Shown here one piece after another: positions 17,554-26,542 of a stretch of DNA of 64,000 nucleotides (within the stretch, counting starts at the first letter, position 1; every line of letters begins with the position of its first letter). This DNA is from Thermoproteota archaeon (GTDB lineage Archaea > Korarchaeota > Korarchaeia > Korarchaeales > Korarchaeaceae): positions 62,001-126,000 of the forward strand of contig JAOZFH010000026.1 in NCBI GenBank assembly GCA_027491415.1. The letters are read 5' to 3'. The notes under the pieces were generated by a model, which ran no database searches, was not told the origin of the DNA, and saw only the letters and a program-made list of their open reading frames with translations. The translations under genes were made by a program, and so were the position numbers.

Positions 17554-18654
17554 TTGGACTCCGGCGTCTACGCCCTGCTGATCTCTTGCAGAAAGGGGGG
17601 GGAGTACCGGGTCGGGGCACTCGGCAGTTTGAGCTTCGAGGCCGGCTACTACGCCTACGTCGGTCGGGCGATGAGGGGGCTGTCCGCGCGGATAAGGAGA
17701 CACCTCCTCAGGCCGAGTCGCGTGAGGTGGCACGTCGACTGGCTCACCAGCAGGATCGAGTTCGCCCCGATGACGGCCATAGTCGGCCGAACCGACGACC
17801 CCAGACTGGAGGACCTCCTAGCGGAGGAGGTGACGGGGGAGCCGGTCAGGCGGTTCGGGTGCAGCGACTCCCGAGCGGAGACGCACCTCAAGTACCTCGG
17901 ACGGGACCTCACATCCGCCAGGAGGGAGTGCGAGCGCGCCGTGAGGAAGTTGGGGCTCACGCCGGAGTACTACGAGCGGGGTGATCTGGTCTTCGTGGAC
18001 CTAGACGGCACGCTCTGCGACTACGACGTGAAGAGGCACGACGCCCTCAGGAGGCTCGCGCCGAGGTGGGGGGTAGACCCCGAGACCCTCGTGTCGGAGT
18101 ACGAGGCCGTCAGGAGGGGGATCTACGCAGAGTTTGGGGACTCACCGGAGAGGTACTCGAAGCGCCTGCTCTTTGAGAGGCTTAGGGCCAGGCTCGGCGC
18201 GATTCCCCCGCCGGAGGAGGCGGAGGAAGAGTACTGGCAGGAGGTCCTAGAGATCGTGAGGCCTTACCCAGACGTCGCGTCCTTGAGAGAACTCAGGGGG
18301 ATGGGGATCAGGCTGGTGCTCCTTACTGACGGCATATCCCGCTGGCAGAGGGAGAAGCTAAGGGCAATCGGGTTAGAGCAATACTTCTAGGCGGTCCTTA
18401 CGTCAGAGGACCTAGGGGTCAACAAGACGAGTCCGGAGGCGTTTCGTCGGGCCCTGAGGGTGGTGGGCGCGCGGCCGGATGAGGCGATCGCGGTCGGGGA
18501 CGTCCTGAAGTCGGACGTCCTGTCGGCGCAGTCAGCTGGCGTGAGGGGGGTGTGGGTGAACAGGAGGGGGAGGGAGGCCGAGATACCCCTCGGCGCCCCC
18601 CAGCTCACGGATCTGTGGGCCCTCCCGAGGATCCTAGTGACCGGCAGTCGTTGA
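17554..18654 (+). CDS. DUF123 (GIY-YIG-like)-HAD phosphatase fusion interrupted by in-frame TAG
   Basis: One frame of 367 codons runs from TTG 17554 to TGA 18652-18654, with a TAG at 18388-18390 (codon 279). Residues 1-140 are a DUF123 domain, a Uri/GIY-YIG-like fold (GYYAYVGRAM; RWHVDWL). Residues about 145-366 are a HAD hydrolase. Asp149 and Asp151 (DLDGT) and Thr258 (LLTDG) lie before the TAG, whereas the catalytic Lys291 and the VGDVLKSD acidic motif (Asp316, Asp321) lie after it. The truncated product should therefore be an inactive phosphatase. The flanking sequence (EQYF, TAG, AVLTSED) continues the HAD pattern without a gap. This may be readthrough or recoding, a recent nonsense mutation, or a sequence error. 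Its end overlaps convergent mtnA by 21 bases. Confidence 0.75.
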
Positions 18655-19701
18655 GATGTTGAACGCCCTGGCTATAGTCAACCAGAGCGGCTGGTAGAGT
18701 ATCCCCTTCTCGGTGACGATCCCCGTGAGCAGGTGGGGGGGCGTCATATCGAACGCTGGGTTGTAGACATCGATTCCCTCTGGGGCGATCCTCACACCCC
18801 TCACCGTGGTAACCTCCTCCGGCCTTCTCTCTTCTATCCTCACGTCCGAGCGACTTGACTTCAGGTCGAACGTGCTGGTGGGGGCCACCGAGAAAATGGG
18901 GACGCCGTGCGCCCTGGCGGCAAGGGCGAGCGAGTAGGTACCGATCTTGTTATAGACCGTCCCGTCCCTCAGGATCCTGTCGGCGCCGACGAGGATGAGG
19001 TCCACTCCCTTCTCGCGGATTGTGTGCGCGGCGGCCCCGTCGACTATCAGAGTCACCGGTATCCCGGCGGCGTGGAGCTCGTAGGCGGTGAGCCTCGCCC
19101 CCTGCAGGACGGGCCTTGTCTCGAGCGCGATCACGGAGAACCTCTTGCCCTCGTCCCAAGCCATGTATATGGGCGCGGTCACTGTCCCGTACCACACGGT
19201 AGCCAGGGTGCCCGCGTTGCAGATCGTCATTACCGTCATCCCGTCCTCGATCAGCTCGGCTCCATGTCTCCCTATGGCCTTGTTGGCCTCCACATCCTCC
19301 TGAGCTATCCTCTCAGCTTCCGAGACGACTGCCCTCCTTATCTCCTCCGGGTCCCCGGACCCCGACGCGGACCTGGCAGCCCCCATGACCCTTTCGACGG
19401 CCCAGAAGAGGTTGACCGCCGTGGGCCTGGTCCTCCTCAGCCTCGCGGCCGCGGCCTCGAGATCCTCCATGAGACCTCTGGCGTCCATCGAGGAGGACGC
19501 TATCGCGACCAGGGCCAACCCATACGCAGCAGTGGCCCCTATGGCTGGGGCCCCCCTGACCACCATGGTCTCGATGGCGCGGGCCACGCACTCGACGTCT
19601 CGACACTCCACGAACCTGAGCTGTCCCGGGAGGGCCGTCTGATCTATCAGAACGACCTTGTCGTCCTCCAGTCTGACAGTCCAGGGCAGAGCAGGTGGCA
19701 T
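18634..19701 (-). CDS. mtnA: S-methyl-5-thioribose-1-phosphate isomerase (MtnA)
   Basis: A 355-residue eIF2B-like isomerase. It shows VVRGAPAIGATAAYG, the catalytic Cys in TICNAGTLAT, DGAAAH and the catalytic Asp in VGADRI. It converts methylthioribose-1-phosphate to methylthioribulose-1-phosphate in methionine salvage, or acts on deoxyribose-type analogues. Related archaeal ribose-1,5-bisphosphate isomerases are shorter and have different motifs, so MtnA is favoured. It follows the DUF434 gene by 36 bases in the same frame behind a TAG. It ends in TAG. Confidence 0.88.
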   Translation of the reverse strand: MPPALPWTVRLEDDKVVLIDQTALPGQLRFVECRDVECVARAIETMVVRGAPAIGATAAYGLALVAIASSSMDARGLMEDLEAAAARLRRTRPTAVNLFWAVERVMGAARSASGSGDPEEIRRAVVSEAERIAQEDVEANKAIGRHGAELIEDGMTVMTICNAGTLATVWYGTVTAPIYMAWDEGKRFSVIALETRPVLQGARLTAYELHAAGIPVTLIVDGAAAHTIREKGVDLILVGADRILRDGTVYNKIGTYSLALAARAHGVPIFSVAPTSTFDLKSSRSDVRIEERRPEEVTTVRGVRIAPEGIDVYNPAFDMTPPHLLTGIVTEKGILYQPLWLTIARAFNISTTAGH

Positions 19702-19737
19702 CTCGCCTCCAACCTCCCGCGAGACGATCTGCGGGAA

Positions 19738-20391
19738 CTACCAGATAACGTTAGGCCTGCACCCGATCGAATCCGCCACCAGCGCCGGCAGGTCTATCAC
19801 GGCGCGAGCCCTCTCGATCACCGCCACGTCCGAACTCGCGGCGATCTCAAAGCCCGATATCAGAGTGTCCACCCGGCGGTGCGTCATAGATGTCCCAGTC
19901 AGCCCGGCCTCGGCCATCTTCTCCCTGGCCATGGCGGCAAGTTCTCCGCTGCGACTCATTGGCTCGTCGAAGGCGAGGAGCACCTCGGCCGGTCTCAGCC
20001 CGCTCAGCGCATCCACGATGAGATCCATCGCGCTCTCAGTGACATCCGACGGCTTGTATGAAGAGAAAACTCCCCGAAGGTCTCGGAGGAACCCATCGGT
20101 GCAGAGGAAGACAGGCTCCTCCAGAAGCATGGCCTCCACGGTGATCAGCACGTTGTAGCCGTCGACTCCGATCGACCTGCCGGTCGCTAGGCTCGGGGGG
20201 GTCAACTTCGAGGCGGCGAGGACGACCTCCTCCGGCCACCTGACGAGTCTCTCGACGGCAGCCCTCTCCGCCCTCGTCAGAGACAGCTTGTCGCCGACCA
20301 AGTCGACGGCCCTCCTCTTGGGGAGCGACAGGGCGGCCAGGACGAGGACCTCCCTGGCCGCCCTTCTCACGAGGTCTATCCGGACGGGCAT
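19738..20391 (-). CDS. DUF434 family protein
   Basis: A 217-residue DUF434 protein. The N-terminal helical part is followed by GVDGYNVLITVEAML, LCTDGFLRDLRGVFSSY, and a C-terminal region with ATSD-like ASSDVAVIERA. The repeated conserved Asp residues (DGYN, TDGF, SSD) resemble a PIN/NYN-like nuclease arrangement, but that is my inference and the family is uncharacterized. ATG 20391 overlaps the last base of the AlaRS stop (TGATG), so translation is coupled to alaS. Confidence 0.72.
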   Translation of the reverse strand: MPVRIDLVRRAAREVLVLAALSLPKRRAVDLVGDKLSLTRAERAAVERLVRWPEEVVLAASKLTPPSLATGRSIGVDGYNVLITVEAMLLEEPVFLCTDGFLRDLRGVFSSYKPSDVTESAMDLIVDALSGLRPAEVLLAFDEPMSRSGELAAMAREKMAEAGLTGTSMTHRRVDTLISGFEIAASSDVAVIERARAVIDLPALVADSIGCRPNVIW

Positions 20392-23135
20392 CAGAGACTC
20401 CTCAGCTCCTCGGCTATTTCTTCCGCCAAGTTCTCAGGTGTAACCTCGGGAGGTATGGACCCCCAGGCCATCCTCTCCTGACCTCCTCCCCTACCTCCCA
20501 CCCTCTTCAGGACGCTTGAGAGAAGCTTGCCTGCGTGTACGCCCCTCTTCGCGGCCTCCTCCCCGACGGCGAGGACGACCTGCCTCTGGCCCGACCCTCC
20601 CAGCAGGCACAGGACTGCCCTCGGGTTGGAGCGGGCAAACGAGTCGGCGGCGTCGGTCAGGGCCTTCCTATCCGTGAGGTCCACGGGGACGACCCGCAGC
20701 TCCAGGCCGTTCACTTCAGCGGGTGAGCTCTCCCTTATGCTGACCTCGAGGAGCCTCTCCAGGGCGGCCGTAAGTCTCTTGCTGAGCTCGCGGTTCTCGC
20801 TGACCAGGTTCTCAACCGCAGACTCCACCTTCTCCAGCGGAGATCCCACCACCATAGAGATCCTCTTGACCCTGTCGTAGGCCTCCAAGAGCCTCTCCAC
20901 GGCGGCCATGCCGGAGCTGAACTCCAGTCTGACGACCCCGTCCTGAATCCTCCTTGCCCTCCAGACCTTGATGGGGCCTATCTCCCCCGTCCTCCTGACG
21001 TGAGTCCCCGCGCACGCCTGGACGTTGAAGTCCTCTATCTCCACAATCCTCAGGGTGAGGTCCGGGACGACACCACCCTGGTAGATCTCGAACCCGTAGA
21101 TCCTCTCAGCCTCCTGCCTAGGCATCCACTTGGTCCTGACCGGCCTGTTCTCCATCACGATCTGGTTAGCCAGGAGCTCTATCCTCCTCAGCTCCTCGTC
21201 GCTCACTGACTTGTAGTGTGTTATGTCCAGCCTACTCTCCTTCTCTCCCTTCTGAGCTCCCCACTGCCAGACGTGGTCGCCGAGAACCCTCTTTGCAGAC
21301 TCGAGCAGGACGTGGGTGCCGGTGTGGTGCCTCATGAGGGAGAGCCTCCTTGGCCAGTCTATCTCTCCCTCGACCCTGTCCCCCACCCTCACCCTCGAGA
21401 GGTCTCCCTTGACGTAGTGGATGACCCGGTCCTTGACTTTCTCCGCCCTGACTACCTCCAGCGCGCCTCCACCCTCGAGCCTGAGGAACCCTATGTCGGA
21501 CGGCTGGCCTCCCCCCTCCGGGTAGAAGGCCGTCCTGTCCAGCACCACGGCCTCTCCGCCTAGGACCCCGACTACCCTCGCCTCGAACCTGAGGGCGTAC
21601 GGGTCCTCGTAGTAGAGGAGTTCGGTCCCCGGGAGCGCCTCCACCTCCTCAACGTACTTGGGGAGTTCTGGCGGCTTGACCTCTGGGGCCTCGTGCCTAG
21701 CGGCTATCAGCTCGTAGAAGTTGTCCGGTACCTCCAGCTCTATCCCGTGCCTCTTGGCGACGTCGGCGGCCAGCTCCGGAGGGACGCCGTGAGAGTCGTA
21801 GAGCTCCATCAGGAAGTCGAGCGTGAGGCCCTTACCCTTCCTTCGCTTGAGTTCCCTCTCTATCAACTGGAGCCCCTTCTGGAGGGTCTCTCTAAACCTC
21901 TGCTCCTCTAATTGGACCATGTCCAAGATCCTGCCCCTCTTCTCGAGGAGCTCGGGGAACTGCCTTCCCCAGTAGTTGAGCTGGAGATCGACCAGCTCGG
22001 CCAGCTGGACCTCAGCCTCAAGGGCCCTTATGGCTCTCAAGGCCCTCCTGATCACGAGTCTGCCGAGGTAGCCCTCCTTGGTGTTCGACGGGACGAGCCC
22101 ATCCGCCAGCATGAAGGCAATCGTCTTCGTGTGGTCCAGGACCGAGTAGGCGAGCTCTAGAGGGGTCAGAGCGGCGTCGAGCTCGTCGGGATCCACCTCC
22201 AGCTGATCCGCTATTGCCCTCCTGAGCTCGCGGAGCTTACTCCCCCTCTCGACCTTTGCGGTCAGCGAGGAGAGCGTTGAGTAGCGGTTCAGGAGGTCGA
22301 CGTCCGGCCGCCGCACCCCCAGCCTGTCGAGGAAGGCGTCCGTCAGACTCCCGTAGATCGCGTCGAATGCGGTTGGAGTACCCTGGGAGAGCCAGACTAT
22401 CCTCTCCAGCCCGTACCCCGTGTCCACCACCCTGGTGTCCATCTTCTCGTATCTGCCGTCCGTGACCTTGTACTCCATGAACACCAGGGTAGCTATCTCG
22501 AGTCCCCTCACTATTGGCTCCACGTCAGGGCCCGCGTTGCCTCCTCCCTCCCACCATCCCTCCTTGTAGATTATCTCCTCCTCCGGTATCCCCAGAACCC
22601 TGGTCGCATACTCGTGGAACAGCTCGAGGGTTCTCTCCTTCCAGTAGATCTCCTGCCCGGGCCTGTTGAAGGCGTGGTGTGCCATCATTTCGAATATGGT
22701 GAGATGGCGGCCCATGGTCAGGCCGACCTTGTCGATGTCCTTGAGCCGTATGCAGGGCTGCGAGATCGTGAGCGGGTTGGCTGGGGGAGGGACGAGGCCG
22801 GCCGTCACGTATGGCTGGAAGTCCACTATAGACGCACTGGTGAGGAAGAGGTCGTCCCTCCACCTGGCCACCACCGGGTATCTCCTTATCCTAGTGTGCC
22901 CGCGGGACTCCATGAACGAGAGAAATCCCTCGCGGGCCTCCTCAATTGTCAGCTTCCTCGAGAGTCCGCCGCCTATGAAACCGTACGGCTCGCAGGGCGC
23001 CTCGCCGCAGACCTCCCTGTCAGGGTCCAGCGTCCAGAAGTACTCCCCGCACTTGGGGCATCTCTTGCGCACGTAGCCCCTCTCCTCGAAGAATTCGAGC
23101 CTGAGGGACTCTCCAGGGTCCGGCCTCCTCGCCAT
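20391..23135 (-). CDS. alaS: Alanyl-tRNA synthetase, archaeal type
   Basis: A 914-residue AlaRS of normal archaeal length. An archaeal-type N-terminal zinc segment (CPKCGEYF) precedes the class II catalytic domain. The editing domain carries HHTGTH and the later CAGTHV metal-binding residues, and a C-terminal oligomerization domain ends in a Gly-rich segment. It charges tRNA-Ala and removes mischarged Ser or Gly. It follows the ribosomal P1 gene with its own AT-rich promoter between (AATAAAATAA at 23164-23173). DUF434 overlaps its stop. Confidence 0.95.
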   Translation of the reverse strand: MARRPDPGESLRLEFFEERGYVRKRCPKCGEYFWTLDPDREVCGEAPCEPYGFIGGGLSRKLTIEEAREGFLSFMESRGHTRIRRYPVVARWRDDLFLTSASIVDFQPYVTAGLVPPPANPLTISQPCIRLKDIDKVGLTMGRHLTIFEMMAHHAFNRPGQEIYWKERTLELFHEYATRVLGIPEEEIIYKEGWWEGGGNAGPDVEPIVRGLEIATLVFMEYKVTDGRYEKMDTRVVDTGYGLERIVWLSQGTPTAFDAIYGSLTDAFLDRLGVRRPDVDLLNRYSTLSSLTAKVERGSKLRELRRAIADQLEVDPDELDAALTPLELAYSVLDHTKTIAFMLADGLVPSNTKEGYLGRLVIRRALRAIRALEAEVQLAELVDLQLNYWGRQFPELLEKRGRILDMVQLEEQRFRETLQKGLQLIERELKRRKGKGLTLDFLMELYDSHGVPPELAADVAKRHGIELEVPDNFYELIAARHEAPEVKPPELPKYVEEVEALPGTELLYYEDPYALRFEARVVGVLGGEAVVLDRTAFYPEGGGQPSDIGFLRLEGGGALEVVRAEKVKDRVIHYVKGDLSRVRVGDRVEGEIDWPRRLSLMRHHTGTHVLLESAKRVLGDHVWQWGAQKGEKESRLDITHYKSVSDEELRRIELLANQIVMENRPVRTKWMPRQEAERIYGFEIYQGGVVPDLTLRIVEIEDFNVQACAGTHVRRTGEIGPIKVWRARRIQDGVVRLEFSSGMAAVERLLEAYDRVKRISMVVGSPLEKVESAVENLVSENRELSKRLTAALERLLEVSIRESSPAEVNGLELRVVPVDLTDRKALTDAADSFARSNPRAVLCLLGGSGQRQVVLAVGEEAAKRGVHAGKLLSSVLKRVGGRGGGQERMAWGSIPPEVTPENLAEEIAEELRSL

Positions 23136-23163
23136 GTTAATCGGGAAGGGCGCTGATCGGTCG

Positions 23164-23173
23164 AATAAAATAA
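23164..23173 (-). promoter_or_regulatory. alaS TATA element and P1 terminator tract
   Basis: On the minus strand this reads TTATTTTATT, about 30 bases before the alaS ATG. The same T-rich stretch begins 14 bases after the P1 stop and could end the P1 transcript. Confidence 0.4.
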
Positions 23174-23187
23174 GGTAGTTAGGGGGC

Positions 23188-23508
23188 TCAGCCGAACAGC
23201 GCGCCGAGCCCGGCTATGGCCGCCTCCTCTTCCTCCTCCTTCTTCTCTTCCTCCTTCTTCTCCTCTGTTGGCTTCTCCTCCGCTGCCGCCTCCGCGGCGG
23301 GCATCGGCGCGGCGGCCACTGGCGCCACCGCCGCGGACTTGATCACCTCCTCGATGTCCACTCCCTCCAAGGCCTCAACGAGCTGCTTAACCCTGGCGGG
23401 ATCGGGCTCAACCCCGGCGGCCTTGAGGATGGAGCTGACCGAGTTCTCGTCTATCTCCTTGCCCAGTTCGTGGAGCAACAGGGCGGCGTACACGTACTCG
23501 AGCCCCAT
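23188..23508 (-). CDS. rpl12: Ribosomal stalk protein P1 (L12-type)
   Basis: A 106-residue acidic stalk protein. Helical dimerization domain [19 protein letters not shown], an Ala/Pro hinge, a Glu/Lys tail and the conserved C-terminal GLGALFG that recruits translation GTPases. L11, L1 and P0, its usual neighbours, are absent: the upstream gene is a surface protein. The promoter is its own (ATAAAAAA at 23548-23555) with GGTGG before the ATG. Confidence 0.95.
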   Translation of the reverse strand: MGLEYVYAALLLHELGKEIDENSVSSILKAAGVEPDPARVKQLVEALEGVDIEEVIKSAAVAPVAAAPMPAAEAAAEEKPTEEKKEEEKKEEEEEAAIAGLGALFG

Positions 23509-23547
23509 AGATCAACCACCTGTTCGGCGTCGTCACCCACTGCCGCG

Positions 23548-23555
23548 ATAAAAAA
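23548..23555 (-). promoter_or_regulatory. P1 promoter TATA box
   Basis: On the minus strand this reads TTTTTTAT, about 40 bases before the P1 start. With the preceding surface-protein gene ending in TAG only a few bases upstream, P1 appears to be transcribed independently. Confidence 0.45.
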
Positions 23556-23566
23556 GGTTTGTCCCC

Positions 23567-25705
23567 CTACCTCGGCAGTCCGAGGCGGGGTCTCCTAGAG
23601 GCGTAGCGGCTGGGCATTCCCCTGGCCGCGAAGAATGAGGCCGCAGCCACGGCGCCCACCATGCCTATTAGAGCGGCAGTAACTATGATCTTCTGGGACC
23701 TGGGGACCTCCACGAGGAATGAGACTTCCAGCGCGTCAGCTCCCCCAATCTTGTACTCCTGCTCTCCGGCCTCGCCCTTGAACGTCGCGTTGATCATGGA
23801 GATGTTGTAGGCCCCCATCCTCTGGACCCTCATCCTCATGCTAAACTCAACCGAGGCGCCCGGGTCTATGCTGTCCGCCCTAAACGTGACCCTCCAACCT
23901 CCCTCCTCGGTCCTCTCCTGTGCGGTCACCGGCCCCTCGGATTCGAGGAGGTCTATCCCTGGTGGGATCTCCAGGGTCAGCTCTATGTCCCTGGCCTGAC
24001 CGCTCCCGTCGTTCGACACGCTGAAGACCATCTCGGCCAGGTCGCCCACTATCAGCCTGCTAGGGGGGGACGTGATCAGCTCCAAGCCCACCGCGGGCTT
24101 CACGATCCTGATAATGAGAGTGTTGGAGTACTTGAGCTGGGGGACGTCCCTCTCCTTGTACTGCACCTCCGCCGCGGGGAGCGTGGCAGACCCCTCCTTC
24201 TTGGCCTTGAGCTTGTAAGAGAGGGTCATGCTCTTCCCGGGGGCGAGGCTCTTGACCGAGGCCGACGTCTTGCCCTGAACGAGCTCGAAGTACTCCTCGG
24301 GGAAGGAGTCCGTCACCGTAACGTCGGTCGCGGGCGCCCCGCCCTCGTTCACCACCTTGACGATCACATTGATCGTCCCGTTGACGCTCACCTCCGACGG
24401 AGATGCTTGCTTGTTGATCGATATCGACGGGAGCTCCGGCTCGCTGACGACGATGACCTTGCTCACTTTGGCCTGGAAGTTCTTGCCCACCTTGTCTTGC
24501 CACTCGACGAGGATCGTCGTGTTGAAGTAGGAGCCCATTATCGTTATGTCCTCTGGGAATATCACCTTGAACTTGATCCTCTGAGTCACGGCGTTCTTCG
24601 GGAGCCTCGGAACAAGCATTGGGGTTGTCATCGTGCCCGTGAAGGGCTTGCCGGTCAGGCCAGGGACCTCAGGGCTCACCACCAAGATCTGAGGCAGGGG
24701 GGGCTGGACGCTGAGCCATATGGACACGTTGAACGCGTCCCCAGTCCCGGCGTTCTTGAGCGTGAACTCGAACGACACCTGGTCCCCAGGCTGGGCCGTC
24801 AGAGAAGAGTGGTTGAGGTTGATCCTCACCTCGGGGACGCCCACATCCCTGTATATGTCTCCCACCACTATGTAGAAGCGAACTGTGTGGCTCTGAACCC
24901 TGCCGGGATCGTAAACCCACACCTCGTGCGTCGATGTGCTGTGCTGTTCGTCCTTCTTGAAGTCAACGGGGTAGCTCACGCCGATGGTCGCCACCAGCTT
25001 TGCGTAGGCCTTGCCGTTCGCCGAGGCGGAGAACTCGAACGTGTAGTTCGCGCCCTCTCTGGGCTTCGGCGGGGGGATGGAGAAGTTAGTCGGATTGTCT
25101 ACGGGTGGGAGGGTCGCTACCAGCTCGATCGTCGCGTTCTCCGTGCCCTCCACCCGTCCGTAGGCGGTCGTCAGCCTGGCCCACTTGGGCGTGCCGCTCC
25201 CCTCGTTCATCACGGTGACCGTGAGGTCCACGACTGCAGAGGTCTGGTTGAAGACCAGCTGGGTTGGGGTCACGGGATGAAGTCTCAGCTTCGTTTCTGG
25301 AGAGTAAACGCTGTTCTTTATGTCGAACTTCGCCTTACCTCCATCTGCGGTCGTGGACTCGGTCCCGTACAGGTGAACCTCGAATACGGCTGGCCCTCCT
25401 TCTCTGCAGTAGGCCTTTATGACGCCTTGAACCTCCTCCTGCTGGTTGGAGGCTTGGAAGACTCCACAGAGTTCTTGCTCCTTCCATACCTCCAGCATGT
25501 ATATGTTGACGACTCCGGCGGAGACATGGGCCACTATCCTGAAGGGTCCGACCATCATCTCGCTGTTGTTGGCGAGTTCTATGTCGAGCCAGTCGTAGGT
25601 CTTGGTGGCTGCGCTGGCAGGTATAACGACAGTAGACGCCGGGATGGAGACCAAGAGCGCCAATACAATTAGCGCTGCTGGGACCTTAGCGCGAAGATTT
25701 CCCAT
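23567..25705 (-). CDS. Large secreted, membrane-anchored protein with CARDB/DUF11-like repeats
   Basis: About 712 residues. An N-terminal signal (KVPAALIVLALLVSIPAST, cleaved near AASA) leads into several beta-sandwich modules. These match the NEW-type pattern of CARDB/DUF11 domains (VTVMNEGSG, FTLKNAGTGDA, VKVVNEGGAPATDV, FSVSNDGSGQARDI). One C-terminal membrane helix (IIVTAALIGMVGAVAAASFF) and a short Arg-rich cytoplasmic tail follow. It is probably a cell-surface stalk or adhesion protein. ATG 25705 is preferred over TTG 25741 because GGAGGGTGG precedes it and the signal begins there. It shares an AT element with the divergent tRNA-Arg. Confidence 0.72.
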   Translation of the reverse strand: MGNLRAKVPAALIVLALLVSIPASTVVIPASAATKTYDWLDIELANNSEMMVGPFRIVAHVSAGVVNIYMLEVWKEQELCGVFQASNQQEEVQGVIKAYCREGGPAVFEVHLYGTESTTADGGKAKFDIKNSVYSPETKLRLHPVTPTQLVFNQTSAVVDLTVTVMNEGSGTPKWARLTTAYGRVEGTENATIELVATLPPVDNPTNFSIPPPKPREGANYTFEFSASANGKAYAKLVATIGVSYPVDFKKDEQHSTSTHEVWVYDPGRVQSHTVRFYIVVGDIYRDVGVPEVRINLNHSSLTAQPGDQVSFEFTLKNAGTGDAFNVSIWLSVQPPLPQILVVSPEVPGLTGKPFTGTMTTPMLVPRLPKNAVTQRIKFKVIFPEDITIMGSYFNTTILVEWQDKVGKNFQAKVSKVIVVSEPELPSISINKQASPSEVSVNGTINVIVKVVNEGGAPATDVTVTDSFPEEYFELVQGKTSASVKSLAPGKSMTLSYKLKAKKEGSATLPAAEVQYKERDVPQLKYSNTLIIRIVKPAVGLELITSPPSRLIVGDLAEMVFSVSNDGSGQARDIELTLEIPPGIDLLESEGPVTAQERTEEGGWRVTFRADSIDPGASVEFSMRMRVQRMGAYNISMINATFKGEAGEQEYKIGGADALEVSFLVEVPRSQKIIVTAALIGMVGAVAAASFFAARGMPSRYASRRPRLGLPR

Positions 25706-25743
25706 ACCGGAGGCCACCCTCCAGCCGCGCTGCTCGATCAACT

Positions 25744-25749
25744 ATTAAT
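25744..25749. promoter_or_regulatory. Shared TATA element, tRNA-Arg and surface protein
   Basis: ATTAAT lies 25-30 bases before the tRNA-Arg 5' end at 25774 on the plus strand. In the other direction it is about 40 bases before the surface-protein ATG, fitting a short leader that carries its ribosome-binding site. Confidence 0.5.
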
Positions 25750-25773
25750 TTCCAAACTTCGGCCAGAGACGTA

Positions 25774-25851
25774 GGGCCCGTAGCTCAGCAAGGATAGAGC
25801 GGCGGCCTTCTAAGCCGCAGGTCGGGGGTTCGAGTCCCCCCGGGCCCGCCA
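25774..25851 (+). tRNA. tRNA-Arg (anticodon UCU)
   Basis: A complete cloverleaf: acceptor GGGCCCG pairs with CGGGCCC, D arm GCTC/GAGC, anticodon stem GCGGC/GCCGC with loop CTTCTAA, and T arm GGGGG/CCCCC with loop TTCGAGT. Discriminator G and encoded CCA follow. The anticodon TCT reads AGA (and AGG by wobble), major Arg codons here. There is no intron. The final A of CCA is immediately followed by the stop codon of the convergent gene. Confidence 0.97.
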
Positions 25852-26490
25852 TCACCCCTTAACCATCAGCCCGTCCAGGAGGATCTCCGCCACATCTTGG
25901 TCGGTCCCACCGAAGAGCGGAACCTTGAGCACCTCATCTAGCCGGCGCCCGCTGAGCCAAGGTATGCCTACCTTGTGACCCTTTACCGGGACCTCCACCA
26001 CGAGGTACTGACCATTCGGATCCACATCTATTGCGTACTTCCCTATCATGCATACAAGGAGTCTATCAAACGCCTTGGCCAGGGCCTCCTCGCTTCGCCC
26101 AGCCACGACGACGGTTGAGTTTTCCTTGATGACGTAGATGCCAGATTCCAGGGGCCAACCCTCGGGCCCCCTGATCACGAGAAAGGATGAGTTGGTGCGC
26201 GGAGCCTCCGCCATCCTGTCCAGCTCGAGTATGATGAGGTGCGAGGTGTTCCCGAAGGCTCCGGCGGTCATGACGTTAGCCGTCACAGAGAGGGAGTAGG
26301 AGATCTTGGAGTAGAGTTCGACGTGGTTGGCGGCTATCTGAGGATCGAATACGAGGACCATCGAAAATGGAACGCTTGCTCTTGAAGACGTGAAGGCCAC
26401 GTAGGCGTAGGTAGCCCCGACCGCCCCCAAGATTACTGCCGCTAGAAGGGCCCCGAGGCGGGCATCCACCTTAGAGCGCCTCTTTGGCAT
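25852..26490 (-). CDS. Small membrane-anchored envelope protein, unknown function
   Basis: A 212-residue protein with a basic N-terminus and one membrane helix (residues about 11-32), then a mostly beta extracellular domain. A segment IKENSTVVVAGRSEEAL resembles the VAG-type strand-helix units in C-terminal parts of archaeal S-layer proteins. I do not recognise the family. It follows the toroid-domain surface gene by 52 bases, likely in one transcript. Its TGA stop abuts the tRNA-Arg CCA end. Confidence 0.62.
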   Translation of the reverse strand: MPKRRSKVDARLGALLAAVILGAVGATYAYVAFTSSRASVPFSMVLVFDPQIAANHVELYSKISYSLSVTANVMTAGAFGNTSHLIILELDRMAEAPRTNSSFLVIRGPEGWPLESGIYVIKENSTVVVAGRSEEALAKAFDRLLVCMIGKYAIDVDPNGQYLVVEVPVKGHKVGIPWLSGRRLDEVLKVPLFGGTDQDVAEILLDGLMVKG

Positions 26491-26542
26491 CTCAACAACC
26501 CCCCCAAAACCTCTGCCATGGACGACGCATCGCCCAGAAGCC

